Of a stretch of 64,000 nucleotides of DNA, positions 47,320 to 55,649 are shown piece after piece. Below the pieces are notes generated by a model. It was not told where the DNA came from. It worked only from the letters and a program-made list of their open reading frames with translations, and searched no databases. How positions within the stretch are numbered: position 1 is the stretch's first letter; each line of letters begins with the position of its first letter. Source of the DNA: Pseudomonas fulva (lineage in GTDB: Bacteria > Pseudomonadota > Gammaproteobacteria > Pseudomonadales > Pseudomonadaceae); contig NZ_CP082928.1 in assembly GCF_023517795.1 (NCBI RefSeq), forward strand, positions 3,658,001-3,722,000, in the 5' to 3' direction. Position numbers and translations under genes: made by a program.

Positions 47320-47916
47320 ATGAACTACCTCGCACACCTTCACCTGGGCGGCGATGCGCCCGCCGAACTGCTCGGCAGCCTGTATGGCGACTTCGTCAAG
47401 GGGCCGCTGGCCGGGCAATGGCCGGCCGCCATCGAGGCGGGCATCGCTCTGCACCGGCGCATCGATGCCTTCACCGACGGCCATCCGCTGCAGGCCCGGG
47501 CGCGGGCGCGCTTTCCCGCCGAGCGGCGGCGGGTGGCCGGGATCTTTCTCGACCTGTTCTTCGACCACTGCCTGGCCCGGGACTGGCAGCGCTACAGCGA
47601 CCAGCCGCTGCAAGGGTTCACCGATCGTGTCTACCAGGTGCTGGCCGCCGAGCCACAGTTGCCCGGCAGCCTGCAGCGCATCGCCCCGCGCATGGCGGCG
47701 CAGGACTGGCTGGGCAGCTACCAGGAGTTCGAGGTGCTGGGGCAGGTGATCGCCGGCATGTCGCGGCGTTTGTCGCGACCGCGTCTGCTGGATGGCGGGC
47801 TGGAGGATCTGCGCCGGCTCTACGAACCGCTGAGCGAGGATTTCAGCGCCTTCTATCCGGCGCTGATGGCCTTCGCCCGGGACCAGCGTGAGGCGCTGCT
47901 ACAGCCCGCGCGCTGA
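47320..47916 (+). CDS. acpH: acyl carrier protein phosphodiesterase
   Basis: 198 residues. AcpH removes the phosphopantetheine arm from holo-ACP. The start MNYLAHLHLGGDAPAELLGS, GDFVKGPL, LHRRIDAFTDGHP and DLFFDHCLARDW carry the conserved His/Asp residues of the metal site. The ATG at 47320 gives the usual start; the gene faces away from arsR. Confidence 0.9.
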   Translation: MNYLAHLHLGGDAPAELLGSLYGDFVKGPLAGQWPAAIEAGIALHRRIDAFTDGHPLQARARARFPAERRRVAGIFLDLFFDHCLARDWQRYSDQPLQGFTDRVYQVLAAEPQLPGSLQRIAPRMAAQDWLGSYQEFEVLGQVIAGMSRRLSRPRLLDGGLEDLRRLYEPLSEDFSAFYPALMAFARDQREALLQPAR

Positions 47917-47920
47917 GCAA

Positions 47921-48859
47921 TCAGCGCTGCCCTGAACCGTTGCGCAGGGTGTCGAACAGGGCTGCATCGACCTTCTTGCGACGGGCGCCTTCCAGGTGCG
48001 CGCGCATGCGGTCGGCGGCGGCGAGGCGGTCGCCCTGTTCGATCAGGTCGAGGATTTCCAGGTGCTGCTCGACCTGGGCGCGGCGATGTTCACGGGACAC
48101 GTCCACGCGGTATTCGACCAGGCGGCGCAGGCGATCCAGACGTTTGAGCGATTGCAGCAGAAAGCGATTGCCGGAAAACCCGGCGATGACCTCGTGGAAG
48201 CGCGAGTTGGCTTCGTAGAGTTCCTCGATGGTCATGCTCAGATAGCCGCTTTCGGCGATGAACGCCTGCTGCTTGCGACAGTCCGCCAGCAGCTCGCGGT
48301 CGACCTGGAAGGTCGGCGACAACAGCCCGGCCGGCTCGATGATCGAGCGAAAGGCGAAGCTCTCCTCGTAGGCCTCGATCGAGTCGATCACCGGCAGCAT
48401 CTTCCAGCCCTGGCCGCTGCGCTGTTCGGCCCAACCTTCCTGCTGCATGCGCAGCAGCGCCGTGCGCAATTCGGCGCGCGACACCCCGAACTGGCGCATC
48501 AACTCGATCTCGGTGAACTGCTCGGGCAACTGCCGCGACAGGCGCAGGGCGACGAAGCGGCGATACACCGAATCTTCCTCGGCCTCGGCGATTTCCTGCA
48601 CCAGTCCGTTGAGCTCGTCGGCAGCCTGAGCGAGGAAGAAACCGCGGTTGCGGTCGTGCTTGAGCATGCCGCGTTCGGCGAGGTGGTTGAGCACGAACTT
48701 CACCGGGGTGCGCGAGGTGTTCAGGGTCTGCGCCAGGTGCGATTCGGCCAGGTGGTGGCCGATGGGCAGGCGCTCGCGACGCACGTAGGCGATGACCTCG
48801 CGGGCGACGCGCTTCTGCAGGGCAGTGAGAACCGCCGAAGGGGTATTGTCCTGGGCCAT
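47921..48859 (-). CDS. GntR-family regulator with two winged helices and an FCD-like domain
   Basis: 312 residues. The first DNA-binding domain is at about 14-70 (GHHLAESHLAQTLNTSRTPV, HLAERGMLKHDRNRGFFL). A second helix-turn-helix lies at about 112-155 (ELMRQFGVSRAELRTALLRM). A helical FCD-type effector domain fills the rest (SRFHEVIAGFSGNRFLLQSL). Duplicated winged helices are unusual for GntR/FCD proteins. It is divergent from the AbrB-family gene and probably controls it. No good ribosome site is seen at ATG 48859. It ends 4 bases after the convergent acpH. Confidence 0.82.
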   Translation of the reverse strand: MAQDNTPSAVLTALQKRVAREVIAYVRRERLPIGHHLAESHLAQTLNTSRTPVKFVLNHLAERGMLKHDRNRGFFLAQAADELNGLVQEIAEAEEDSVYRRFVALRLSRQLPEQFTEIELMRQFGVSRAELRTALLRMQQEGWAEQRSGQGWKMLPVIDSIEAYEESFAFRSIIEPAGLLSPTFQVDRELLADCRKQQAFIAESGYLSMTIEELYEANSRFHEVIAGFSGNRFLLQSLKRLDRLRRLVEYRVDVSREHRRAQVEQHLEILDLIEQGDRLAAADRMRAHLEGARRKKVDAALFDTLRNGSGQR

Positions 48860-49046
48860 GGCCGTAAGCGTCGATTCCTGTCTGGGGTGATGCGCCGGTG
48901 CCGAGCGGCTCGGCAGGCGCTGCATTCTGCTACGTAAACGGTGCCACGCAAAGATGCCGGGCGGCTGGAGATCTTTCAACTTCCAATTGTTTTTTATTCG
49001 CCTAAAGAGCAATAATGGTGGCGTCGAATTACGAGGATAGCGGCAT

Positions 49047-49060
49047 TGAATCTAGATTCA
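49047..49060. promoter_or_regulatory. 14-bp perfect palindrome in the GntR/AbrB divergent region
   Basis: TGAATCTAGATTCA lies in the 332-base gap 48860-49191, which holds no gene. An AT-rich stretch (about 48975-49020) next to it probably contains the promoters. The palindrome is a candidate operator for the GntR regulator. Confidence 0.4.
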
Positions 49061-49191
49061 TGTCGCTGTGCGCGACAGGCTGTGAACAACGTAGCGATAA
49101 AAATCATCCAATAACCAGGCTTTCGTTTTCCGCGACCACCTCGATCTGGATCAATCACCACGCTGCTGGTGCACGTACCGAAGGGGACGCC

Positions 49192-50241
49192 ATGTTCAAG
49201 ACCCACTGGAGCAATCACCTGGGCACGCCGCTGGTCGGTGCCCTCGGCGCGGTGATCGCCACCTTCATCGGCTGGCCGCTGCCCTGGATGATCGGCTCGC
49301 TGGTGGCGGTGATCCTGGTGCGCTGCTTCAGCAGCTGGCAGTTGCAGCCGCTGCCGGGCGGGCGCAAGTTCGGCCAGTGGATCATCGGTATCGGCATCGG
49401 CCTGCACTTCACGCCGGCGCTGGTCGCGCAGATCGCCGGTCATCTGCTGCCGATCATGGTCGGTGCGCTGATCACCGTGCTCAGCAGCATCGCTGGCGTG
49501 TGGTTCATGCGCCGCACCGGCGAGAGCATGGCCACGGCGTACTTTTCCAGCATGCCGGGTGGCTCCAGCGAGATGGTCAACCTTGGTGCCCGTAACGGCG
49601 CCGAACTGACCCGAGTGGCAGCCGCACAGAGCCTGCGGGTGGTGGCCGTGGTGCTGCTGGTGCCAGCAGTGTTCAAGTTCCTGCTGGGCGACGGCGAGGT
49701 GCACCATCACTCCGTTCACGTCGACTGGCCCTGGCTGGTGCTGATCCTGCCGGTGGCCGGGTTGGCCGGCTGGTTGCTGCAGCGCTACCGGCAGCCCAAC
49801 CCCTGGCTGTTCGGCCCGCTGCTGGTCAGCGCCGCTGCCAGCATCGGCTTCGACCTCAGCAGCACGCTGCCGACCGGCGCCAGTCAGGTCGGCCAGCTGA
49901 TGATCGGCAGCGCCCTGGGCTGCTTCTTCAACCGCGCGTTCTTCCGTTATGCCCCGTCATTCCTGGCCCGTACCCTGATCACCACCCTGGTGATGATGCT
50001 GGTGGCGTTCATCGGTGCGGTGCTGGTCGGCTGGGCCAGCGGGCTGGATATCCAGTCCCTGACCCTGGGGATGATGCCCGGCGGCATCGCCGAGATGAGC
50101 CTGACGGCCGAGACCCTGCAGCTGGCGGTGCCGCTGGTGACGGCGATGCAGGTGGTGCGGCTGTTTCTGGTGTTGTTCCTGGCCGAGCCGATCTTCCGGC
50201 GTTGGTTGCAGAGCGATAATCCGCAGTTGCGGCAGGCTTGA
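49192..50241 (+). CDS. AbrB-family membrane protein (putative transporter)
   Basis: 349 residues, about ten membrane segments in two similar halves, each with a PWMIG/PWLFGPLL-type start and the MPGG motif (SSMPGGSSEMVNLG and LGMMPGGIAEMSLT). This is the AbrB (PF05145) membrane family, sometimes misnamed a transcriptional regulator. The two M-P-G-G loops suggest a transport path. ATG 49192 follows AAGGGG. Divergent from a GntR regulator; the substrate may be the effector of that regulator. Confidence 0.85.
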   Translation: MFKTHWSNHLGTPLVGALGAVIATFIGWPLPWMIGSLVAVILVRCFSSWQLQPLPGGRKFGQWIIGIGIGLHFTPALVAQIAGHLLPIMVGALITVLSSIAGVWFMRRTGESMATAYFSSMPGGSSEMVNLGARNGAELTRVAAAQSLRVVAVVLLVPAVFKFLLGDGEVHHHSVHVDWPWLVLILPVAGLAGWLLQRYRQPNPWLFGPLLVSAAASIGFDLSSTLPTGASQVGQLMIGSALGCFFNRAFFRYAPSFLARTLITTLVMMLVAFIGAVLVGWASGLDIQSLTLGMMPGGIAEMSLTAETLQLAVPLVTAMQVVRLFLVLFLAEPIFRRWLQSDNPQLRQA

Positions 50242-50309
50242 TCGATCTCGTCGTAATTCCATGGGCAGCGGTCGCGGTGTAGTGAGAACGGACGTTGGTG
50301 CACTACCTT

Positions 50310-50434
50310 TGGGAGCGGGCCCTGCCCGCCATTTTTTTTTCGCGCGCATGGCCCGCTTCCACAACCGCAGCAGTGCCTGATCGTATGAAGGGATCCGCCG
50401 GGAAAGCTCGCGGCTAAAGCCGCTCCTACGCGGT
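50310..50434. repeat. inverted REP pair plus a further extragenic palindrome
   Basis: The gap 50242-50508 has no gene. A REP in minus orientation (50310-50330, GGGAGCGGGCCCTGCCCGCC) and one in plus orientation (50341-50364, GCGCATGGCCCGCTTCCACA) are separated by a run of nine T, as in a REPIN. A third hairpin, GCGGCT-AAA-GCCGC with CTCCTACG, follows at about 50408-50430. Confidence 0.65.
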
Positions 50435-50508
50435 TGCTGGGATCTCGCTTTTGCCTTGTCGCCCTTGCACCGCGCAAAGATGAGTTCCCAGAAGATCTTG
50501 AGCCGGCC

Positions 50509-51282
50509 CTAAGCCGCAGCCTGGGTTTCCTGCTGCTGCGCCCCATACAGCGCCTCGCTGACCGCTGCCTGGGCGCGGCGGGCCAGGTCGTTGCGGTTGC
50601 CCGAGTTGCTGGCGATCGGCTCGAGCAGCTGGATCTCCACCTCGGCGACATCGCTTCCCATCAGGCGCAGCAGGTGCGAGAGCATGTCGTCGTCGCCGAT
50701 AAAGGGCGTCACATCGCAGCGCTGCCCACCGCGAACATAGCGAATGGCGACCGGCTGCAGGTCGACGCCGCTTTCGATGGCGCTGCTCAGCAGCCGGCCG
50801 TGGAAGGTGCGCAGGGCCGCGCCGTCGCAGGTGGTGCCTTCCGGGAAGATCAGCAGGTGGCTGCCGCCCTTCAGGTGGCGACCCAGTTGCTGGTTGAGCA
50901 GCCCGCCGTCACCGGCGCCGCGGCGGATGAACAGGGTGCCGGCCTTGTGCGCCAGCCAGCCGGCCAGCGGCCAGGTGCGCACCTCGGCCTTGGACAGGAA
51001 CGACAGCGGTGCGAGCATGCCGAGCAGCGGAATATCGGTCCACGAGATGTGATTGCTCAGCCACAGCATCGGTTTGTGCGGAAGCTGCCCCCGCACGCAG
51101 ACCCGAAACGGCAGGGCTCTGGCCAGGCGCGCCAGCCACCAGCGGGTCAGGCGTTGGCGCAGGCCCGTCAGGTCACGGCGGGTCAGGCGTTCGATCGGCA
51201 CCAGCAAGGCGGCCAGTAGCGTGCCGATGGCCAGCACGGCGGCCAGGCGGGTCAGACGCAGATACAGACGCACGTTGCTCAT
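50509..51282 (-). CDS. olsA: lyso-ornithine lipid O-acyltransferase OlsA
   Basis: 257 residues. PlsC-type acyltransferase with N-terminal membrane segment (LAAVLAIGTLLAALLVPIER), block I NHISWTDIPLLG (H-x4-D), GTLFIRRG and FPEGTTCDG. OlsA adds the second fatty acid to lyso-ornithine lipid. The partner olsB lies 108 bases upstream on the same strand. Phosphate-free ornithine lipids replace phospholipids under phosphate limitation in Pseudomonas. The pairing with OlsB favours this over a glycerophosphate acyltransferase. Confidence 0.88.
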   Translation of the reverse strand: MSNVRLYLRLTRLAAVLAIGTLLAALLVPIERLTRRDLTGLRQRLTRWWLARLARALPFRVCVRGQLPHKPMLWLSNHISWTDIPLLGMLAPLSFLSKAEVRTWPLAGWLAHKAGTLFIRRGAGDGGLLNQQLGRHLKGGSHLLIFPEGTTCDGAALRTFHGRLLSSAIESGVDLQPVAIRYVRGGQRCDVTPFIGDDDMLSHLLRLMGSDVAEVEIQLLEPIASNSGNRNDLARRAQAAVSEALYGAQQQETQAAA

Positions 51283-51390
51283 CGGGTTTTGACCTGGACG
51301 GGGGAAAGAGGAGGGCGTGCGCCGCTGTATGAGCGGGCAACGCCCGGCGCGGCCTTTCTACCGTGCCAGGGCGCCGGGTTCAAGTCCCGC

Positions 51391-52149
51391 TCAGACCGCT
51401 GCCTTGAAGTGCCGGGCGTAGCGCGGGCACAGCTCGTCGCGCTTGAGCAGGATGAACACGTCGGCCACCTGGAAGTCCTTGTCCCAGCAGGGCTCGCCGC
51501 AGATCTTGGCGCCCAGGCGCATGTAGGCCTTGAGCAACGGCGGCATCTCGGCGATCACGTTGCCCGAGATCTCCAGGCTGGGCAGCGGAGTCTTCGGCTC
51601 GGCGCGCAGGTTCTCGGTGCACAGGTAGCGTTCGCGCAGGCGCTGCATGATCGCCTGGGCCTGGATGCCGCCATCCTGCATGGGAATGCTGGCGCAGCCC
51701 ATCAGGTAGCGGTAGCCGCCCTCGTTGAGCACTTCGGCCAGTTCGGCCCACAGCACCGCGATGGTGCCACCGTTGCGGTAGGCGGCATCCACACAGGTGC
51801 GGCCGATTTCCAGCACCGGCCCTTGCAGATGACGCAGGCCGTGCAGGGCGAATTCCTCTTCGCTGTAGAAACGCCCCAGGCCGGCGGCTGCCCGATGGTC
51901 GAGCAGGCGCGTGGTGGCCACCAGTTCGCCGCTGTTCAGGTCGCGTACGCCGATGTGCTGGCAGTGCACGTCGTAGTCGTCCATGTCCAGGCCCAGCTCG
52001 GCGCCCTTGAGCTTGGCATCGAATTCGGCACTGAACACGCGAAAGCGCAGGGCCTGGGCTTCGCGCAGGGCGCGTGGCTTGCTCAGGCGTTCGGCCTGCA
52101 GGCGTCGGGGAGTGTTGCTGCGCTCGGGTGCCATGGCGTTCTGGGTCAT
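51391..52149 (-). CDS. olsB: L-ornithine N-acyltransferase OlsB
   Basis: 252 residues. GNAT-like: [51 protein letters not shown] and [14 protein letters not shown] are typical OlsB segments. It joins a 3-hydroxy fatty acid from ACP to ornithine, the first step of ornithine lipid synthesis. First gene of olsB-olsA. Four phased TCAC-type half-sites upstream (52252-52291) look like a PhoB binding array. Confidence 0.9.
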   Translation of the reverse strand: MTQNAMAPERSNTPRRLQAERLSKPRALREAQALRFRVFSAEFDAKLKGAELGLDMDDYDVHCQHIGVRDLNSGELVATTRLLDHRAAAGLGRFYSEEEFALHGLRHLQGPVLEIGRTCVDAAYRNGGTIAVLWAELAEVLNEGGYRYLMGCASIPMQDGGIQAQAIMQRLRERYLCTENLRAEPKTPLPSLEISGNVIAEMPPLLKAYMRLGAKICGEPCWDKDFQVADVFILLKRDELCPRYARHFKAAV

Positions 52150-52251
52150 GCCTTACCTCCGTTGCCGGTCGGGCAGCCTCGCTGCGCACGAACCGGATTA
52201 GCCTGCAGACCTGAGCAATCTCAGGAAACACATTCAGGCTAGGCAGGGCGG

Positions 52252-52291
52252 GTGTCACGCCTGTGAAGGTTCGGTGATGCTTGTGTGACAG
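52252..52291 (-). promoter_or_regulatory. extended Pho-box candidate upstream of olsB-olsA
   Basis: On the minus strand four 7-mers follow each other at an exact 11-base period: CTGTCAC, GCATCAC, CCTTCAC, GTGACAC, separated by 4-base spacers. PhoB binds CTGTCAT-type repeats with this period. Ten bases further on lies TAGCCT, a possible -10. The array ends 103 bases before the olsB ATG. The first repeat is a near-perfect match and the others are weaker. Confidence 0.55.
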
Positions 52292-52385
52292 CCCCACCGG
52301 GCAGGGACAGCGCGAATCACGCGTGCAGCGCAGGGGCATCCTGCTTACCATGTGCGCCTCTCAACCCTTCGAGCGCTCGTGGCGT

Positions 52386-52667
52386 ATGTTCTTTATCAGA
52401 AACCTCGGCGTGCCCTTCATCCTGATCATCGGCGGCGTGGTCGCCCTGATGGGGCTGGCGATCCTCTCCCGGCAGGGCGGTGAGGCAGCGGCCTGGGCGC
52501 GGACGATCTTTCCCTGGATGATCCTCCTGCCGGCCCTTGGCGCGGCCTGGGCGGCACGGCGACTGGTGCAGATCGGGCAGTGGCGGCGCGGCACCCTGAA
52601 TGGCGATTGCCCGCGTTGCACCGGGGTGATGAGCGGCGGACGTTGCCGCATGTGCGGGCAGCGCTGA
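52386..52667 (+). CDS. small membrane protein with a C-terminal zinc-ribbon-like motif
   Basis: 93 residues from ATG 52386 (ATG 52350 is an alternative). Two hydrophobic segments: FILIIGGVVALMGLAIL and TIFPWMILLPALGAAW. The last 20 residues have CPRCTGVMSGGRCRMCGQR, a C-x2-C...C-x2-C set that could bind zinc on the cytoplasmic face. The family is not recognised. No good ribosome site is seen for either start. Confidence 0.6.
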   Translation: MFFIRNLGVPFILIIGGVVALMGLAILSRQGGEAAAWARTIFPWMILLPALGAAWAARRLVQIGQWRRGTLNGDCPRCTGVMSGGRCRMCGQR

Positions 52668-52680
52668 GCAGCGCCAGCAA

Positions 52681-52862
52681 CAAGGCCTGCCGGCTGTGGC
52701 CGCCATGCTCCGCGGCATGGACGTGGCGATGATCGTGCCGCCGCATGGCCGGCCGTTCGTGGGGCGCGAGATGGTCAGCGCCTTTCCGTACTGGATCTAG
52801 AACCTGGAGTGCGGGCTCGACCTGCTCGGCCCGAGGACTATCGGCTGCCGCGCCAGGGCCGT
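52681..52862 (+). pseudogene. remnant of an MBL-fold metallohydrolase, C-terminal end
   Basis: The gap 52668-52989 has no intact gene. Frame 52681 reads AAMLRGMDVAMIVPPHGRPF and VGREMVSAFPYWI, then an in-frame TAG at 52798, then NLECGLDLLGP. A shift of frame near 52831 continues as EDYRLPRQGRYRF. This looks like the tail of an MBL-fold/flavodiiron-like protein (P-x-H-G-R-P-F-x-G near its end) broken by a stop and a frameshift, with its first part gone. Confidence 0.5.
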
Positions 52863-52989
52863 TATCGTTTCAGCGCGCGTGGGTGCGCCGCGCTTTGCAA
52901 GGCGCACGCGCCCGGCTATCGTGGCGCTTTCCCCGCTGCCGCCGAGATGTCATGCGCCGCTTTTCCCACCTTCTCTGTGTGAGTGACTG

Positions 52990-54147
52990 ATGCCTGGTCA
53001 GGTCTATCCCTGGCGCCAGGGCAACCAGTTCACGCTGCTCAACGACGGCCCGGCGTTCTTCCCGCGGATGATCGCTTGCATCGACGCCGCCCGTGCAACG
53101 GTGGAACTCGAACAGTACCTGGTGTGCAGCAGCGCCTGCACCGATGCGCTGCTGCGCGCCCTGTGCGAGGCGGCCGCGCGGGGGGTGGCGGTGCGCTGCC
53201 TGTTCGACGCCTTCGGCTGTCAGGCGCTGAATGCCGCCGACCGCCAACGCATGCTCGATGCCGGCATCCAGCTGCGCTGGTACAACCCGCTGCGCTGGCG
53301 GCGAGGGGTGCGCAACCTGTACCGCGACCACCGCAAGCTGCTGGTGGTCGACAGCCAACTGGCCTTCGTGGGCGGCACTGGCTCGACCGATGATTTCTGG
53401 ATGCCGGGGCAGCCCGAGAGCGCCTGGCATGAAGTGATGGTGGAAATCCAAGGACCGCTGGTAGCCGACTGGTTGCAGCTGTTCGACCGCCAGTGGCAGG
53501 CCAACAATTCGCGCTTCGCCTGGCGCCCCTATCTCACCCCCCATCGCCAGCCCTTGCCGCACCTGCCCGCAGCGGGCACCGGTTGGGGGCGGGTAGCCTA
53601 TGCCGATGCCCGCCAGCACCGCGACATCCTGCAGTCGCTGGTGCGCGCGCTGAACGGCGCCCAGCACCGGGTGTGGCTGGCCACGCCGTACTTCCTGCCC
53701 ACCTGGCGGGTGCGCCGGGCGCTGCGCAAGGCCGCCGGGCGGGGCGTCGACGTGCGCCTGCTGCTCAGCGGCCGGCATACCGACAACCCGCCGGTGCGCT
53801 TCGCCGGGCAGCGTTACTACCCGCGGCTGCTAAGGGCCGGCGTGCGCATCTTCGAATTCCGCCCACGCTTCCTGCACCTGAAGATGGTGCTGGTGGACGA
53901 CTGGACCAGCGTCGGCTCCTGCAACTTCGACCACTGGAACCTGCGCTTCAACCTCGACGCCAACGTCGAAACGCTGGACGCCGCCTTCACCGCGGCGGTG
54001 CAGCAGAGTTTCGAGCGCGATTTCCCGCAGAGCCGCGAGGTCGACCTGCAGATGTGGCAGGCGCGGCCGTTCTGGACCCGGGTGCGTCAGCGCATCTGGG
54101 GCTGGGCGGATCGACTGATCGTCAACCTGCTCGATCGACGCCGCTGA
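52990..54147 (+). CDS. clsB: cardiolipin synthase B-like phospholipase D family protein
   Basis: 385 residues. Two HKD motifs: YRDHRKLLVVDSQLAFVGG (about 116-134) and FLHLKMVLVDDWTSVGSCNF (about 296-315). There are no N-terminal membrane segments, as in ClsB. It condenses phosphatidylglycerol or uses PE/PG exchange to make cardiolipin. The 3' end overlaps that of the convergent GAF kinase gene by 26 bases. Lies downstream of the ols lipid genes but on the opposite strand. Confidence 0.85.
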   Translation: MPGQVYPWRQGNQFTLLNDGPAFFPRMIACIDAARATVELEQYLVCSSACTDALLRALCEAAARGVAVRCLFDAFGCQALNAADRQRMLDAGIQLRWYNPLRWRRGVRNLYRDHRKLLVVDSQLAFVGGTGSTDDFWMPGQPESAWHEVMVEIQGPLVADWLQLFDRQWQANNSRFAWRPYLTPHRQPLPHLPAAGTGWGRVAYADARQHRDILQSLVRALNGAQHRVWLATPYFLPTWRVRRALRKAAGRGVDVRLLLSGRHTDNPPVRFAGQRYYPRLLRAGVRIFEFRPRFLHLKMVLVDDWTSVGSCNFDHWNLRFNLDANVETLDAAFTAAVQQSFERDFPQSREVDLQMWQARPFWTRVRQRIWGWADRLIVNLLDRRR

Positions 54148-55435
54148 TTCGCCCCAGTATCCGCAGGTACAGGCGCATGGTGGTGCCCATCCCTGGCGCC
54201 GTTTCCACCCGCACGTCACCGCCCGTGGTGTTGGCGAACTCGCGGGCCTGGGCCAGGCCCAGCCCGGTGCCCTTGCCGGCCTGCTTGGTGGTGAAGAAGG
54301 GGTCGAAGATCCTGGCCGCCAGCTCGGCGGACATGCCCGGGCCGTCATCGTGGACGCTCAGCACCAGGTAATTGCCGTCGCTCAATTGCTCGTCGCCGAT
54401 CAGGTGCTCCTGGTGGGTGGCGACCAGCACCCGACCGCGGCCCTGCATGGCATCGCGGGCATTGCTGAGCAGATTGAGCACCACCGCCTGCAACTGCACC
54501 TCGTCGCACATCACGCCGACATCGCGGGCACCCAGGTCGAGGCTCAGGGTGACGGCATCACCCAGGGTACCGGCCAGCAGCTCGTGGGCGGCACCAAGGC
54601 GTTCGCTGATATCGATGCACACCAGCTCCGGGCCGTCCTGGCGGACGTTGGCGAGCAACTGGCGGATCAGCTTGCCGCCTTGTTCCACCGCCTGCAGGCC
54701 GGTCTGCGTGAAGCGCTCCACGTCCGCCGGCCGCCGCGCCCGCAACTGGGCCATCTGCAGGCTGGTGCTGAGTACCTGCAGCAGGTTGTTGACGTCGTGG
54801 GCGATGCTCGCGGTCAGCATGCCCAGGGAGGACACGCGGCGCGCGTGACGCAGCGATTGCTCGGCCTCGCGATGCCGCGCCTGGGCCTGTTCCAGCTCAT
54901 CGAGCAGCACGCTGGCACGCCGTTCGCGTTGCAACTCCAGCAGGCGCAATTGCAGCAGCGCGGCGGTCTGCCGGGCCAAGGCCTGCAGCGCCTGGCGCTG
55001 GTGCTCGGAGAGGGTGCGTGGACGGGTGTCGATCACGCACACGGTGCCCAGCGGATGGCCGGCGTCGGTGCGGATCGGTGCGCCGGCATAGAAGCGTATG
55101 TGCGGCTCGCCGAGCACCAGGGCGCTGTGCTGGAAGCGCGGATCCAGCAGGGCGTCCTCCACCACCAGCAGGTCATCGGGCTCGAGAATCGCATGGGCGC
55201 AGAAGGCCAGGTCACGGTGCGTCTGGCGTACGTCCAGGCCCACGCAGGCCTTGAACCATTGCCGCTCGCGATCCACCAGGGAGACCAGGGCGATCGGGGT
55301 GTCGCACAGGGTCGTCGCCAGCAGCACGACGTCATCGAAGTTCTGCTCGGGTGCCGAATCGAGGATGTCCAGGTGTTCGAGCGAGCGCACGCGCTCGTCG
55401 TCGTCGAGCGGCGCTGGGGCAGGGCGGTGGGGCAT
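54122..55435 (-). CDS. soluble GAF-domain sensor histidine kinase
   Basis: 437 residues. GAF domain at about 20-165 (LEHLDILDSAPEQNFDDVVL; ERQWFKACVGLDVRQTHRDL; CVIDTRPRTLSEHQRQALQ). A coiled-coil linker leads to a phospho-acceptor region (GMLTASIAHDVNNLLQVLST) and an HATPase domain (NLLSNARDAMQG; HDDGPGMS; GKGTGLGLAQAREF). There is no membrane segment and no receiver, so it must signal to a separate regulator, not seen here. ATG 55435 is chosen; ATG 55465 is possible. Its 3' end overlaps clsB. Confidence 0.85.
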   Translation of the reverse strand: MPHRPAPAPLDDDERVRSLEHLDILDSAPEQNFDDVVLLATTLCDTPIALVSLVDRERQWFKACVGLDVRQTHRDLAFCAHAILEPDDLLVVEDALLDPRFQHSALVLGEPHIRFYAGAPIRTDAGHPLGTVCVIDTRPRTLSEHQRQALQALARQTAALLQLRLLELQRERRASVLLDELEQAQARHREAEQSLRHARRVSSLGMLTASIAHDVNNLLQVLSTSLQMAQLRARRPADVERFTQTGLQAVEQGGKLIRQLLANVRQDGPELVCIDISERLGAAHELLAGTLGDAVTLSLDLGARDVGVMCDEVQLQAVVLNLLSNARDAMQGRGRVLVATHQEHLIGDEQLSDGNYLVLSVHDDGPGMSAELAARIFDPFFTTKQAGKGTGLGLAQAREFANTTGGDVRVETAPGMGTTMRLYLRILGRISGVDRAG

Positions 55436-55472
55436 CGGTGGGTACCGCGGAAAGAGTGGCGGCATGATGCGC

Positions 55473-55485
55473 TGTACAGTGTACA
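55473..55485. promoter_or_regulatory. TGTACA repeat palindrome upstream of the GAF kinase
   Basis: TGTACAGTGTACA, two TGTACA boxes around one base, 38 bases before the ATG at 55435 and 8 before that at 55465. It could be an operator; the regulator is unknown. Confidence 0.3.
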
Positions 55486-55649
55486 AGAGGCAAGCAACTT
55501 GTCGGCGCTGCCGGCGTATCGAGCAGGGCGCCGGTGGGCACTGCGGAGCGCCCGCTTGAAAGTGTTGAACCAGGGTTTTGCCGCTTCGGTCACAACCTGC
55601 AGATGGCCTTGCAAGGCCGCGCACAGCCGTTAGCCGATGAGGTAATTCC

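Noticed and set aside
49192-50241. AbrB-family gene called a transcriptional regulator
   Set aside because: The name is misleading. The protein is nearly all membrane segments with MPGG loops and has no DNA-binding domain.
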